Assembly: GCF_900116555.1 (NCBI RefSeq) | Contig: NZ_FPAT01000006.1 | Coordinates: forward strand, 170,026-234,025 | Origin: Actinopolyspora lacussalsi subsp. righensis | Lineage (GTDB): Bacteria; Actinomycetota; Actinomycetes; Mycobacteriales; Pseudonocardiaceae | DNA: 64,000 nt | Direction: 5' to 3' | In this document: positions 10,148 through 18,317 of the stretch, one piece after another | Position numbering within the stretch: position 1 is the stretch's first letter | Layout: the number at the start of each line of letters is the position of its first letter | Program-made: the position numbers and the translations under genes | Notes under the pieces: model-generated | Told to the model about the DNA's origin: nothing | Databases searched by the model: none | Seen by the model: the letters and a program-made list of their open reading frames with translations, nothing else

Positions 10148-11524
10148 ATGCTGATCGCCGTGGTGCGGCGGCCGGCGGCATTGCTGCGACTGTTCCTCCG
10201 GGCCAGCCACCCGGCCAGGATGGTGGTCATCGGCTTCGCACTGGCCGTGCTCGTGGGAGCCGGACTGCTGATGCTGCCGGTCTCGACGGAGCAGGGCGGT
10301 ACGACGGACTGGGTGACCGCGCTGTTCACCGCGACCTCGGCGGTGTGCGTGACCGGCCTGGTGGTGGTCGACACCGCCGCGCACTGGTCCACCTTCGGCG
10401 AAGTGGTGATCCTCGGGCTCATCCAGGTGGGCGGCCTCGGCATCATGACGCTGGCTTCCCTGCTGGGCATGCTCGTGGTGCGCAGGCTGGGACTGCGAAT
10501 GCGCCGCAGCGCCCAGACCGAGACGAAGAGCCTCGGCCTCGGTGACGTCCGCTCGGTGATCGCGGGAGTGATCACGCTGAGCCTCGCGATGGAGGCGATC
10601 ACCGCGCTCGCGCTGACCCTCCGGTTCGTGCTCGGGTACGGCCAATCGTGGGGGGAGGGCGCCTACTTCGGGGTGTTCCACGCCGTCTCCGCGTTCAACA
10701 ACGCCGGATTCGCGCTTTACCCCGACAGCCTGCAGCGCTACGCCACCGATCCGCTGGTGTGCCTGCCGGTGCTGTTCGCCGTCGTGGTCGGCGGACTGGG
10801 ATTCCCGGTGCTGTTCGAGATCGGCCGCAGGCTGCGCGGCAAACGACGCCGCTGGTCGCTGCACGCGCGGGTGACGCTGCTGGCCTACTCCGCACTGCTG
10901 GTGGTCGGCGTGCTGGCCTTCGGCGCGTTCGAGTGGAACAATCCGGAGACCCTGGGGCCGCTGAGCGCCGGGAGCAAACTGCTGGTCGGGCTGTTCCACG
11001 GCATAACCCCCCGCACCGCCGGGTTCACCACCGTGGACATCGGCGAGATCAACCCGACCACGATGCTGGTCAACGACGTGCTCATGTTCGTCGGCGGCGG
11101 CAGCGCGGGCACCGCGGGCGGTATCAAGGTCACCACCTTCGCGCTGCTGGCGTTCGTGATATTCACCGAGGTGCGGGGCGAGGCGCAGGTGCACGTGCTG
11201 GGACGCAAACTACCGGTGGGGCTGCAGCGCCAGGCGCTTACCGTGGTGTTGGTGGCGGTGGGCATGGTGTTCACCGCGACGCTGCTGCTGCTCGTCATCA
11301 CGCCCTTCGAACTGGACGTGACCCTGTTCGAATCGATCTCGGCCTTCGGTACCGTCGGTCTCTCCACCGGCATCACCGAACAGCTGCCGCGAGCGGGTGA
11401 GCTCGTACTGATCGTGCTGATGTTCACCGGCAGGCTGGGCCCGATCACCATGGCCTCCGCTCTGGCGTTGCGGGAGCGTGGCCGCCGTTACGACTTGCCG
11501 GAGGAGCGACCGATCGTTGGGTAG
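10148..11524 (+). CDS. trkH: TrkH/KtrB-family potassium uptake channel subunit
   Basis: 458 residues from ATG at 10148, chosen because GGGAGA (10133-10138) sits 9 nt upstream. GTG 10121 would add nine residues but has no Shine-Dalgarno. The protein is polytopic with the repeated pore-loop pattern of the SKT superfamily; selectivity-filter-like segments are ATSAVCVTGL, NNAGF, TPRTAGF and FGTVGLS. It forms the membrane pore of a K+ uptake system gated by a cytoplasmic RCK protein, here the overlapping trkA gene. The pair is not part of the M. tuberculosis origin order and is an insertion in this lineage. KtrB is an equally good name. Confidence 0.9.
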   Translation: MLIAVVRRPAALLRLFLRASHPARMVVIGFALAVLVGAGLLMLPVSTEQGGTTDWVTALFTATSAVCVTGLVVVDTAAHWSTFGEVVILGLIQVGGLGIMTLASLLGMLVVRRLGLRMRRSAQTETKSLGLGDVRSVIAGVITLSLAMEAITALALTLRFVLGYGQSWGEGAYFGVFHAVSAFNNAGFALYPDSLQRYATDPLVCLPVLFAVVVGGLGFPVLFEIGRRLRGKRRRWSLHARVTLLAYSALLVVGVLAFGAFEWNNPETLGPLSAGSKLLVGLFHGITPRTAGFTTVDIGEINPTTMLVNDVLMFVGGGSAGTAGGIKVTTFALLAFVIFTEVRGEAQVHVLGRKLPVGLQRQALTVVLVAVGMVFTATLLLLVITPFELDVTLFESISAFGTVGLSTGITEQLPRAGELVLIVLMFTGRLGPITMASALALRERGRRYDLPEERPIVG

Positions 11525-12191
11525 ACAGAGTCACGGTGCACGCCCGTCCCGCGTGGTGGTGATCGGGCTGGGCCGCTTCGGCGGTTCGCTCGCGATGGAG
11601 CTCGTCGAGGGCGGTTCGGAGGTACTCGCGCTGGACAACCGGCCCTACCTGGTGCAGCAGTTCTCGGACGTGGTCACCCACGCGGCGGTGGCCGACACCA
11701 CCGACCCCGAGGTGCTGCGCCAACTCGACGTGCCCGACTTCCGGCGTGCCGTGGTGGCGATCGGGGACGACCTGGAGGCCAGCATCCTGACCACCTCACT
11801 GCTGGCCGACTTCGAGATCCCCCACATCTGGGCGAAGGCGATCAGCAGGCAGCACGGCCGCATTCTCGAACGGGTCGGGGCCCACCGAGTCGTCCTACCG
11901 GAGCACGACATGGGTGAACGGGTGGCACACCTGGTGACCGGCCGGATGCTGGACTACATCCAGTTCGAGGACGACTACGCGATCGTCAAGACCCGCGCCC
12001 CCGCGGCGGCGGTGGAACGCCCGCTGAGCGAGACCAAGGTGCGCAGCAAGTACGGGGTGACGGTGGTGGGGATCAAGCGTCCCGGCGAGGGGTTCACCTA
12101 CGCCACGCAGGAAACCGTGCTGCATCACGGCGACATCCTGATCGTGTCCGGCCGGTCCAACGACGTCGAGCGGTTCGCCGACCTAACTTAG
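11517..12191 (+). CDS. trkA: TrkA/KtrA-family RCK regulatory subunit of K+ uptake
   Basis: 224 residues from TTG at 11517, supported by GAGGAG at 11501-11506. The gene starts inside the last codons of trkH (8-nt overlap). An upstream in-frame start at 11478 would overlap more and lacks that support. The N-terminal Rossmann (TrkA-N) domain has GLGRFGGSLAMEL, and an acidic residue ends the second strand (ALDNRP). A C-terminal TrkA-C domain follows (about 140-222). Such proteins bind NAD(H) or nucleotides (ATP/ADP or c-di-AMP in relatives) and gate the TrkH/KtrB pore. The stop is followed 34 nt later by the dispersed 3-prime element described separately. Confidence 0.92.
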   Translation: MGRQSHGARPSRVVVIGLGRFGGSLAMELVEGGSEVLALDNRPYLVQQFSDVVTHAAVADTTDPEVLRQLDVPDFRRAVVAIGDDLEASILTTSLLADFEIPHIWAKAISRQHGRILERVGAHRVVLPEHDMGERVAHLVTGRMLDYIQFEDDYAIVKTRAPAAAVERPLSETKVRSKYGVTVVGIKRPGEGFTYATQETVLHHGDILIVSGRSNDVERFADLT

Positions 12192-12225
12192 TGGAACTCT
12201 GGCTGCCCTCCCTTGACACCGTGGC

Positions 12226-12308
12226 CGGGTAGCGGAACCTCCGGCACGACTCTCGCTGCGGTGCCCCGACATCGGGTAGGTAAGGCCGGAGTGGTCCGAC
12301 ACCGAGAG
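12226..12308 (+). repeat. Dispersed 3-prime element, copy 1 (after trkA)
   Basis: A diverged copy of an element also found after dnaA (35271-35360) and parB (43561-43649). Shared blocks in order are cgggtagcggaacct (12226-12240), ctctcgct (from 12250) and cccgacatcgggtag (from 12265), closing with cgagag (12303-12308), which can pair with ctctcg. It starts 34 nt past the trkA stop and reads in the same direction as trkA. The 3-prime half differs from the other two copies. It could act in 3-prime end formation. No function is known to me. Confidence 0.6.
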
Positions 12309-12352
12309 CGCGGGCCGGAACGGGTGGCGGGGCCACTGATTCCCGCGAGGGT

Positions 12353-12508
12353 TCATTCCAGGGTGGGGTCGCCGAACGGCAGCAGCGGCTCGACCGCGGG
12401 AAAGACCACGAACAGCAGCAGCGCGATCACCCCGGCCACCAGCAGCAGCGCCGTGACGGCCCGCACCGCGAGCGGCCCGGGCAGCCGGCGCCAGATCCAT
12501 GCGTACAT
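12353..12508 (-). CDS. Small 51-residue membrane protein downstream of the sortase gene
   Basis: A short reading frame of 51 codons starting MYAWIWRRLPGPLAVRAV at 12508. It has one hydrophobic helix (about residues 18-36, ALLLVAGVIALLLFVVF) and an acidic C-terminus ending DPTLE. The basic N-terminus and acidic C-terminus predict an N-in, C-out single-pass protein. It lies 28 bp downstream of the class E sortase gene on the same strand. The motif MYAWIWRRLPGP and the segment EPLLPFGD look like a family conserved beside class E sortases in actinomycetes, from memory. Function unknown; a sortase-associated or divisome accessory role is only a guess. Confidence 0.75.
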   Translation of the reverse strand: MYAWIWRRLPGPLAVRAVTALLLVAGVIALLLFVVFPAVEPLLPFGDPTLE

Positions 12509-12536
12509 TCCACAACCCGCTCTCGTGTCGCGGTGC

Positions 12537-13364
12537 TCAGCCGCCCAGTTCCGGCGGCCGGAGATCCGGTCGGTCCGCCACCTTCGGATAACGCTTGGTC
12601 AGTACGCCGTGCACGATCATCCGCTTCTCGGCCGAGTAGCGCGGATGACAGGTGGTGAGCGTGATCAGCCTGCTGCGCCACTGCTCGGGCACCGTTCCAC
12701 GGGACACGCCGGGCACGGGGTGGATGACCTCGCGACGTTGTGGCTCGACGATGTTCCTGCCGAAGACGTCGCGGTAGGGCCCTCCGATCGGTGCCGCACC
12801 GGCACAGCGTTCCGGAGCGGTTTCCGGGTCCCAGTCGGCGGCCTCGCCCCGCAGCGGGAGCACGCGGTAGACGTACCACTCGGTGGCAGTTTCGACGACC
12901 ATCGCGTCGCAGGAGCCGAGCCGGTCGAGATCCCCGAACGGGGCCATGCGTCCGGAGCGGTGCCCGGCGAGGGCGAAGTTGCCCCGCTCCCCGGGAAGGG
13001 CCGTGCCGGTGTAGTGCCCCGGCCCGGCGGCCAGGGTGTCCTGGTCGGTGCCCTCCAGGACGGTGAACGGGAAGCCCGATCCGAGTGCCGGTACGTAGAG
13101 CCGGGCGAAGCCACGCCCGGGGATGGGCTCCGGTGCCCGGTCCTCGGGGGAGACCTCCTGCCAACGATCACTCAACCGCTGCGTGGCATCGGCCTGCTGG
13201 CGTGCCGAGAACCAGCTGGTCACCTGCACCTCGTAGAACACGAACAGCAGCACCACCAGCCCCAGTGTGATGAGCCCCTCCCCGAATCCGCGCAGCACCG
13301 CGCGCAGCCGACCCGGCCGTCGCTCCGGCGGCGGTGCCTGCGGCGGCGTGTCGAGACTCACCAT
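12537..13364 (-). CDS. Class E sortase (cell-surface transpeptidase)
   Basis: 275 residues from ATG at 13364, preceded by GTGAGG. A frame extending to 13499 adds residues unlike any sortase N-terminus. There is a Pro/Arg-rich cytoplasmic N-terminus, one membrane helix (about 33-53), then the extracytoplasmic sortase beta-barrel. Catalytic residues are visible as His in ALAGHRSGRM, Cys in TLTTCHPRYS and Arg in AEKRMIVHG. Class E enzymes in high-GC Gram-positives anchor proteins with LAXTG-type signals. No obvious substrate gene is in the window. It is followed by a 51-residue membrane protein on the same strand. Confidence 0.92.
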   Translation of the reverse strand: MVSLDTPPQAPPPERRPGRLRAVLRGFGEGLITLGLVVLLFVFYEVQVTSWFSARQQADATQRLSDRWQEVSPEDRAPEPIPGRGFARLYVPALGSGFPFTVLEGTDQDTLAAGPGHYTGTALPGERGNFALAGHRSGRMAPFGDLDRLGSCDAMVVETATEWYVYRVLPLRGEAADWDPETAPERCAGAAPIGGPYRDVFGRNIVEPQRREVIHPVPGVSRGTVPEQWRSRLITLTTCHPRYSAEKRMIVHGVLTKRYPKVADRPDLRPPELGG

Positions 13365-13627
13365 GACGTCCTCACCGACCCCGATCGAGGGATATCGACA
13401 GCAGCATACGGGTTGTTCGGAAAATCGGGATATTGCGTTAACGTGTGAGTGGAGACAAGTCGCCTCGGGGCGGTTCGCCCGCCGCCGGTCGCCGGGCACC
13501 GACGGTGCCGGTCCGGTCGAACGTGCGGATCACCTCGCTGGGCGGCGTGTGGAACGTGTCGAGGAAGGTCCGTCTCACCGGGCGAGCAGCACGGTCGGGG
13601 CGGCCGAACCCACCTGGCGAGGACACC

Positions 13628-13894
13628 ATGCCCAAGTCAAAGGTCCGCAAGAAGACCTCCTCACCCCCGCCAGTAGATCGCCGCACACCGGTGAAGGCGA
13701 AGTCAGCCGGACCCTCCCACCCCATCTACGTCGGCGTGATGCTCGGCATGATGGTGCTGGGCCTGCTGTGGCTGGTGGTCAACTATCTGGCGGGCCCCAA
13801 GATCCCGTTCATGGCCGATCTCGGGCCGTGGAACTTCGCCGTCGGCTTCGGGTTCATAATCATCGGGTTGTTGATGACCATGAAATGGCGGTGA
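13628..13894 (+). CDS. crgA: Cell division protein CrgA
   Basis: 88 residues, the usual CrgA size. It has a basic N-terminus (PKSKVRKK), a first membrane helix (about 31-53), a short loop with the conserved PFMADLGPWNF, and a second helix (about 64-82) ending MKWR. CrgA inhibits FtsZ ring formation in Streptomyces and recruits FtsI/FtsQ and CwsA partners in mycobacteria. ATG 13628 follows GGCGAGGACACC. It diverges from the sortase gene across 263 nt (13365-13627) that must hold both promoters; no confident -35/-10 pair was picked there. A CwsA-like gene lies 2.5 kb away, as in mycobacteria. Confidence 0.95.
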   Translation: MPKSKVRKKTSSPPPVDRRTPVKAKSAGPSHPIYVGVMLGMMVLGLLWLVVNYLAGPKIPFMADLGPWNFAVGFGFIIIGLLMTMKWR

Positions 13895-13943
13895 GAGCTG
13901 TCCGGGCCGGGACGCCGAATAACACGAATGTAAGTCATCCCCA

Positions 13944-13965
13944 TGTGGACAACTCCTGTGGACAA
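13944..13965 (+). promoter_or_regulatory. Two perfect DnaA boxes upstream of the PH-domain gene
   Basis: tgtggacaa occurs at 13944-13952 and again at 13957-13965, both the exact complement of TTGTCCACA, in direct orientation with a 13-bp period. The pair lies in the 88-nt gap between crgA and the PH-domain gene, about 21 kb from oriC. DnaA binding here could regulate the downstream gene or titrate DnaA. This is inference from the motif alone. Confidence 0.55.
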
Positions 13966-13982
13966 CTTCGTTCGGATAGCCG

Positions 13983-14432
13983 TTGAGCTGCGATGACGAC
14001 TCCGGCGTTCCCGGCGCGGCGCAATCCCGAATCTGGTCCACACCGGTAGGCGCGCTGGTGCTCTGCTGGGTGGTGGCCGCGGGACTGGTACCCGTGGTGT
14101 GGCTGGCCGGGAGCAGCCTCGACCGCGTCTTCCTCGGCGCCGCCCTGGCGGTGGTCGTGGTGGTCGCGGGATGTCTGACCTACCTGCGTCCCAGGCTTCG
14201 TGCCGACCCCGACGGGATAACCGTGCGCACGCTCGGTGGCAGCCACCGCTGGCCCTGGGCACGGCTCTCGTACCGCGTCACCACCAGCAGCCGGTTCGGT
14301 CGCACCGTACCGATGCTGGAGATCGAGGTTCCCGAAGCGGATCTGACCGGTGGACTGCTGCTGTTGGGGCGGTTCGATCTGGGCGCGGAACCGGCCGAGG
14401 TGGCCGAGTACCTCGAGACGCTGCGGCGCTGA
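13983..14432 (+). CDS. PH-domain membrane protein (Rv0010c-type)
   Basis: 149 residues. Two hydrophobic helices (about 19-41 and 47-66) are followed by a small C-terminal bacterial PH-like domain (about 70-145, RADPDGITVRTLGG to LLLLGRFDLGAEPAEV). The place between crgA and ppiA matches M. tuberculosis Rv0010c. The start is uncertain: TTG 13983 is the first available in frame, a GTG lies near 14059 inside the first helix, and the ATG at 13993 is out of frame. Two DnaA boxes immediately precede it. Function is unknown; bacterial PH domains of this type bind membranes or partners. Confidence 0.8.
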   Translation: MSCDDDSGVPGAAQSRIWSTPVGALVLCWVVAAGLVPVVWLAGSSLDRVFLGAALAVVVVVAGCLTYLRPRLRADPDGITVRTLGGSHRWPWARLSYRVTTSSRFGRTVPMLEIEVPEADLTGGLLLLGRFDLGAEPAEVAEYLETLRR

Positions 14433-14613
14433 GAAACACGGCGGCGCTGATAACCCCGCGGCACTGAAACTTCCGGGGTGATGTCGCGGGACACTCCGAA
14501 GCCACACCCACGAGGGGAATCCACACCCACGAGGACCGTGAAGCGGCGCTCGGCGTCCCACGAACTCACACGGCTCCCGGTGCGGACGAGTCCCGGTGCG
14601 GCGGGAGTTCGGA

Positions 14614-15537
14614 TCAGTCCGTCCGCACGCAGAGCTCCCTGCCCTGCAGCACGTCGCACACGGTGCCGCCGAGCATCGCGTCGCGGGTGAGCATCGCGGC
14701 CACGATCACCAGGAACACCGCGACCAGTCCTCCGGCCTGCCAGCGGTTGCGGCGCGCGGCGGGCGCGTACAGCAGCGCGGCGGTGGACACCGCACCCAGC
14801 ACGAGTCCACCGAGGTGCCCGAACAGCGAGATGTTCGGGATGGTGACGGTAAGCACCACGTTGAGCCCGATCACGAGCAGGATGGGCCTTATGTTCAGCT
14901 TCAGGCGCCATGCGGCCACCGCCAGCCCGCCGAACAACCCGTACAACGCGGCCGAGGCACCGGCCGTCCGCGTGAACGGCGCGTCGAACAGGAAGACGAA
15001 CATGCTGCCGCCGAGCAGCGAGAGCAGGTAGACGGCGGAGAACCGGAGCCTGCCGAGCAACAACTCCAGATCACGACCGACCACCCACAGCGCGATCATG
15101 TTGATCAGCAGGTGAATCAGCCCGAAGTGCAGGAAGGCCGAGGTGAAGACCCGCCACCACTGTTCCCCCGCCACCTGTGCGGGCATCAACCACCACGCCT
15201 GGAACAGCGGGGCGGAGCTGTTGGCGGCTGCCGAACCAGCCTGGACCGCGGTGAGCACGTAGAGCAGCACGTTCACCGCGATCAACCCGGGAACCAACAC
15301 GGGTTTGCTCCGCAGCGGAGCCCCCGCCACGGTCACCGGCTGGCGAACGCCGCGCTGTCCCTGCTTGACGCAGTCCACGCAGTGCTGCCCCACCGAGGCG
15401 TCCCGCAGGCACTCCGGGCAAGCGGGGCGCCCGCAACGCGTGCAGCTCAGCCCGGTCTGCCGGTCCGGGTGACGCGGACACGTCGGCATGCCCTGGGGAC
15501 TGTTCGGGTCCCCGCCCTGTCCGGGTGGAACGTTCAC
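14614..15537 (-). CDS. Rhomboid-family intramembrane serine protease with N-terminal zinc ribbon
   Basis: 307 residues from GTG 15537, with GGAG/GGGG upstream; a GTG at 15591 would add 18 residues directly after ppiA but lacks a ribosome site. The N-terminal cysteine-rich segment (CPRHPDRQTG, CTRCGRPACPEC, CVDC) is a B-box/zinc-ribbon module common in actinobacterial rhomboids. The membrane domain has the catalytic serine in GASAALYGLFGG and the catalytic histidine in GHLGGLVLG, with six or seven helices. Rhomboids cut membrane-spanning substrates; none is known here. The zinc module may recruit substrates. It is co-directional with ppiA, starting 57 nt after it. Confidence 0.9.
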   Translation of the reverse strand: MNVPPGQGGDPNSPQGMPTCPRHPDRQTGLSCTRCGRPACPECLRDASVGQHCVDCVKQGQRGVRQPVTVAGAPLRSKPVLVPGLIAVNVLLYVLTAVQAGSAAANSSAPLFQAWWLMPAQVAGEQWWRVFTSAFLHFGLIHLLINMIALWVVGRDLELLLGRLRFSAVYLLSLLGGSMFVFLFDAPFTRTAGASAALYGLFGGLAVAAWRLKLNIRPILLVIGLNVVLTVTIPNISLFGHLGGLVLGAVSTAALLYAPAARRNRWQAGGLVAVFLVIVAAMLTRDAMLGGTVCDVLQGRELCVRTD

Positions 15538-15594
15538 CTCGATCCCCGCTCCACGTGCGAGGCGCGCGACCGGCACCGGCCGCGTCGCCACGGC

Positions 15595-16155
15595 TCAGGC
15601 TTCGGCGGTCTCGCCACGTTCGATGGTCACCTTCTCGATGACGATGTCGTTGACAGGACGATCGCCCTGACCGGTGGCGGTGTTGGCGATCTCGTCCACC
15701 ACGTTACGCGATTCCTGGTCGGCGACCTCGCCGAAGATGGTGTGCTTGTAGTTCAACCACGTGGTCGGCGCGACCGAGATGAAGAACTGCGAGCCGTTGG
15801 TGTTCGGCCCCGCGTTGGCCATGGCCAACAGGTACGGCCGGTTGAACTGCAACTCGGGGTGGAACTCGTCGGAGAACGTGTAACCGGGGCCACCACGACC
15901 GGTACCGGTCGGATCCCCGGTCTGGATCATGAAACCATCGATGACCCGGTGAAAGATCACACCGTCGTAGAACGGGCCGGACCGTTCACCCCGCGCGTTG
16001 GGCTCCGTGTAGTCCGCCGTCCCCTCCGCGAGCCCGACGAAGTTGGACACGGTCTTTGGAGCCTGGTTCGGGAACAACTCGACTCGAATATTGCCCTGCG
16101 TAGTATGCAGGGTCGCGGTCACCGTCGTTCCCACGAGCGATCCGTTGTCTGCCAC
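15595..16155 (-). CDS. ppiA: Cyclophilin-type peptidyl-prolyl cis-trans isomerase
   Basis: 186 residues from GTG 16155 with GAGGATGAG upstream; mycobacterial PpiA starts at the equivalent place. Cyclophilin signatures are present: FHRVIDGFMIQTGDPTGTGRGGPGY with the catalytic Arg, the TNGSQFFI segment and the conserved HTIFGEV. The Trp that defines cyclosporin binding falls in the segment PTTWLNYKHTIF. It catalyses proline isomerisation during protein folding. No signal peptide is seen, so it should be cytoplasmic. It sits in the conserved order between the CwsA-like gene (divergent) and the PH-domain/crgA pair. Confidence 0.95.
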   Translation of the reverse strand: MADNGSLVGTTVTATLHTTQGNIRVELFPNQAPKTVSNFVGLAEGTADYTEPNARGERSGPFYDGVIFHRVIDGFMIQTGDPTGTGRGGPGYTFSDEFHPELQFNRPYLLAMANAGPNTNGSQFFISVAPTTWLNYKHTIFGEVADQESRNVVDEIANTATGQGDRPVNDIVIEKVTIERGETAEA

Positions 16156-16364
16156 CACCTCATCCTCGCATCGACGAGCGTACGAACCGCCACAGGGTGC
16201 AGTATGGGGTTTGATCGTCAAGGAGTGCGCGGTACCCGGTGAACGCGAAGCGAGCACCGGGTCCACAGCTCGCTGATCACGGCGGTAATCCCGCGAAAGC
16301 CGGACGATCAGCGGTGCCACCCGGGCGAGGAGTCCGGCAGGGCCCAGGAATAGGAGGCAACAGC

Positions 16365-16925
16365 ATGGACGAGGTCAAAGCGATGTCCCGCGCCGGCGAG
16401 AACGTGGGCAGGGCCGTCGGCACCGGAGTGAAGGGCGCCAAGCACGGGGCGGTCAAGGCCCGCACCGTGGGATCGAAGGTGTCCAAGCAGGCCGCGGCAC
16501 TGGCCGAACAGGAGCTGGCCGCACGCGGCATCTCCACGGACGACCTGCAGGAACGCATCGCGCAGCGGGCCACCGGAATGTCCCGCAAGGAACTCACCAA
16601 ACGCGGCAAGAAGGCCCGCAAGGCGTGGGACAAGCGGACCGCCAAGCAGCGCAAACAGCTCGCCAAGAGCGCCGAGGTCGCGCGCAAGGAGCTTGCGGGG
16701 CGGATCGATCCGGGCAAGCCCAAGCGGCGCAAGTGGCCGTGGGTGGTGCTGATCCTCGCCGGAACCGCGGCAGCGGCGGCAGCCGCCCTCTCGCGCCGTC
16801 CCGAGGAACTGCCGATCGACGACGGGCAGTTCCCCCCGAACGAGCCGCAGGGCCAGAGCCCCGCGTCGACCGAGAACGGACAGGTTTCGGACAAGCAGCC
16901 GCACCAGGGGTCGCAGAATCACTGA
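16365..16925 (+). CDS. CwsA-like coiled-coil membrane protein
   Basis: 186 residues from ATG 16365 with TAGGAGG upstream. The first 125 residues are highly charged and Ala/Lys-rich, predicted helical or coiled-coil (SKQAAALAEQELAARG to KRTAKQRKQLAKSAEVARKEL). A basic KPKRRKW stretch and a single C-terminal membrane helix (WVVLILAGTAAAAAAAL, about 127-143) follow, then a polar tail. Size, topology and the place next to ppiA match mycobacterial CwsA (Rv0008c), which interacts with CrgA and Wag31 at the pole and septum. The sequence itself is low complexity, so the assignment rests on synteny and topology rather than clear similarity. Confidence 0.65.
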   Translation: MDEVKAMSRAGENVGRAVGTGVKGAKHGAVKARTVGSKVSKQAAALAEQELAARGISTDDLQERIAQRATGMSRKELTKRGKKARKAWDKRTAKQRKQLAKSAEVARKELAGRIDPGKPKRRKWPWVVLILAGTAAAAAAALSRRPEELPIDDGQFPPNEPQGQSPASTENGQVSDKQPHQGSQNH

Positions 16926-17041
16926 CCGACGGTGAACGACAGCGGATGTGGGGGCCGGTGGATCTCGTACCGGCCCCCACGCCGCTAACCCTGGGCGATT
17001 CGTCGGAGCGATTTGTCAGGGTGGCTCGGCAGAGTACGCGT

Positions 17042-17570
17042 ATGGCCGAGCCCGAGATCGACACGCGCTTCGAGCTGCACGCCGCCGTACACATCGACGC
17101 CGCTCCCCACACCGTCTACGACACCGTCAGCGACATCACCCGCATGGGCGAGTGGAGCCCCCGAGAACACCGGTGGGGAATGGCTCACCGACCCACCCGG
17201 ACAGGCCGGAGCCCGCTTCCACGGCCACAACAGGGACGAGCGGCGCGACTGGACCACCGAGTGCGAGGTCCTGGAGGCCGACCGCCCCCGTCTGTTCTCG
17301 TGGTGCGTCCACAGCAGTGTGAACGCGGCCGACACCTCGATCTGGTCGTTCGAGATCACTCCTGCCGAGGGCGGTTGTCTGCTGACCCAGCGGTACGTGA
17401 TGAGTGAACTCCGCCACGGGCTGCGGGTCCAGCTCGCCGAGCTCTCCGAGCAGCAGGCGGCGCTGTTCTTGGCCCGCCGCAGGTCGCGACTGGAGGGCGG
17501 GATGCGCCACACCGTCCGCGCCGTGAAGCGAACCGTCGAGCAGGCACACGGCCGCGCCGCGACCGACTGA
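17042..17570 (+). pseudogene. Frameshifted SRPBCC (polyketide cyclase/START-like) gene
   Basis: ATG 17042 starts a frame reading AEPEIDTRFELHAAVHIDAA and continuing to SDITRMGEWSP, a typical SRPBCC N-terminus. At the run of five C at 17158-17162 that frame goes wrong. The expected continuation (ENTGGEWLTDPPGQAGARF, then CEVLEADRPRLFSW) appears in the frame one base later, ending at 17570. Removing one C would restore an uninterrupted protein of about 175 residues with the family ligand-cavity fold and a C-terminal helix (MRHTVRAVKRTVEQAH). It is either a recent inactivation or a homopolymer sequencing error; only raw reads can tell. The gene stands alone between the CwsA-like gene and an orphan small protein. 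Confidence 0.8.
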
Positions 17571-17937
17571 AGTACCCCGGCACGACGCCCGGTGCGGAGC
17601 GGAGACCGGGCTGTCCGACGCACCGACAGGCTTTCCGGCCACCAGCGGCCGCGCCGCGGTTTCCCGAACCGGTCATAACGACCGGGTAGCGGAACGAAAT
17701 CGGACGGATCTAGTCACGTCACGAGCGGGCGGACCGTGCGTCCCACGGACAACGGACGGCAACGGGGAGCCCCGGCGCCGAGGGCACGCGTCCGTGAGCA
17801 CCGCCCGGTCATCGGCGTTCACGGGGGAGGGATCGGGCGGTGCACCGGGGCCCGAACCGGGGAAGTTCGGGCCCCTCCCCACAACGACGACAACGCGACA
17901 ACCGAGCGGAACGATCCGGAGAACAGGAGAGGAAACG
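17571..17937. other. 367-nt gap without a recognised gene
   Basis: No coding region was recognised. A 14-nt match to the start of the dispersed 3-prime element (ccgggtagcggaac, 17682-17695) lies 112 nt after the broken SRPBCC gene, possibly a decayed fragment. The last 20 nt carry the strong ribosome site of the next gene. Confidence 0.4.
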
Positions 17938-18198
17938 ATGTCCGACAACCTCACGAACGAGACGATGAACCCGATCTTCGCCGAACTGGCCCGCGAACTG
18001 TCCGATCCGATCGACTCCGAGATCGCCGTTTCCGAGCCGCCCGAGTTCGCGGACCTGCTGGTCGACTCGGCGCTCAGCGGCAGGCACCGCGACAGCGAGG
18101 AGGCCGGGACCGATGCCGTCGACAGCGAGTCGAGCGGAACGGGTCGGTCGGATGTGGCGGTGCTGCAGACCGCCGGTCGGCACGCCCAGTCGAATTGA
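17938..18198 (+). CDS. Orphan acidic 86-residue protein
   Basis: Starts at ATG 17938 behind AGGAGAGGAAACG, one of the clearest ribosome sites in this stretch, which is the main reason to accept it. The sequence is acidic, with a possible amphipathic helix at 10-22 (MNPIFAELARELSD) and a second at 36-47 (EFADLLVDSAL), then a polar Asp/Glu/Ser/Gly-rich tail. It has no Cys and no membrane helix. I do not recognise a family. The helical N-terminus with an unstructured tail could be a peptide precursor, an adaptor or an anti-sigma-like factor, all speculative. No maturation enzyme is adjacent. Confidence 0.55.
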   Translation: MSDNLTNETMNPIFAELARELSDPIDSEIAVSEPPEFADLLVDSALSGRHRDSEEAGTDAVDSESSGTGRSDVAVLQTAGRHAQSN

Positions 18199-18298
18199 GC
18201 CCGTTCGGTACGCGCCTCGCGCGGTCCGGACTCGACGTTTCGAGGCACCGGCACAACAGGGCATCGTTCGTCACACGAAGCAGTCGGGTGTCACTGCT

Positions 18299-18317
18299 CC
18301 GCTCCCGGCCGGAGCGG
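18299..18317 (+). terminator. Candidate hairpin after the orphan acidic gene
   Basis: A perfect 7-bp GC-rich stem ccgctcc (18299-18305) / ggagcgg (18311-18317) with a 5-nt loop, about 100 nt past the stop at 18198. Short and without a T-tract, so only a candidate. Confidence 0.35.

Noticed and set aside
13365-13499. N-terminal extension of the sortase to 13499
   Set aside because: Cys/Arg-rich, unlike sortase N-termini, and it consumes the promoter gap shared with crgA.
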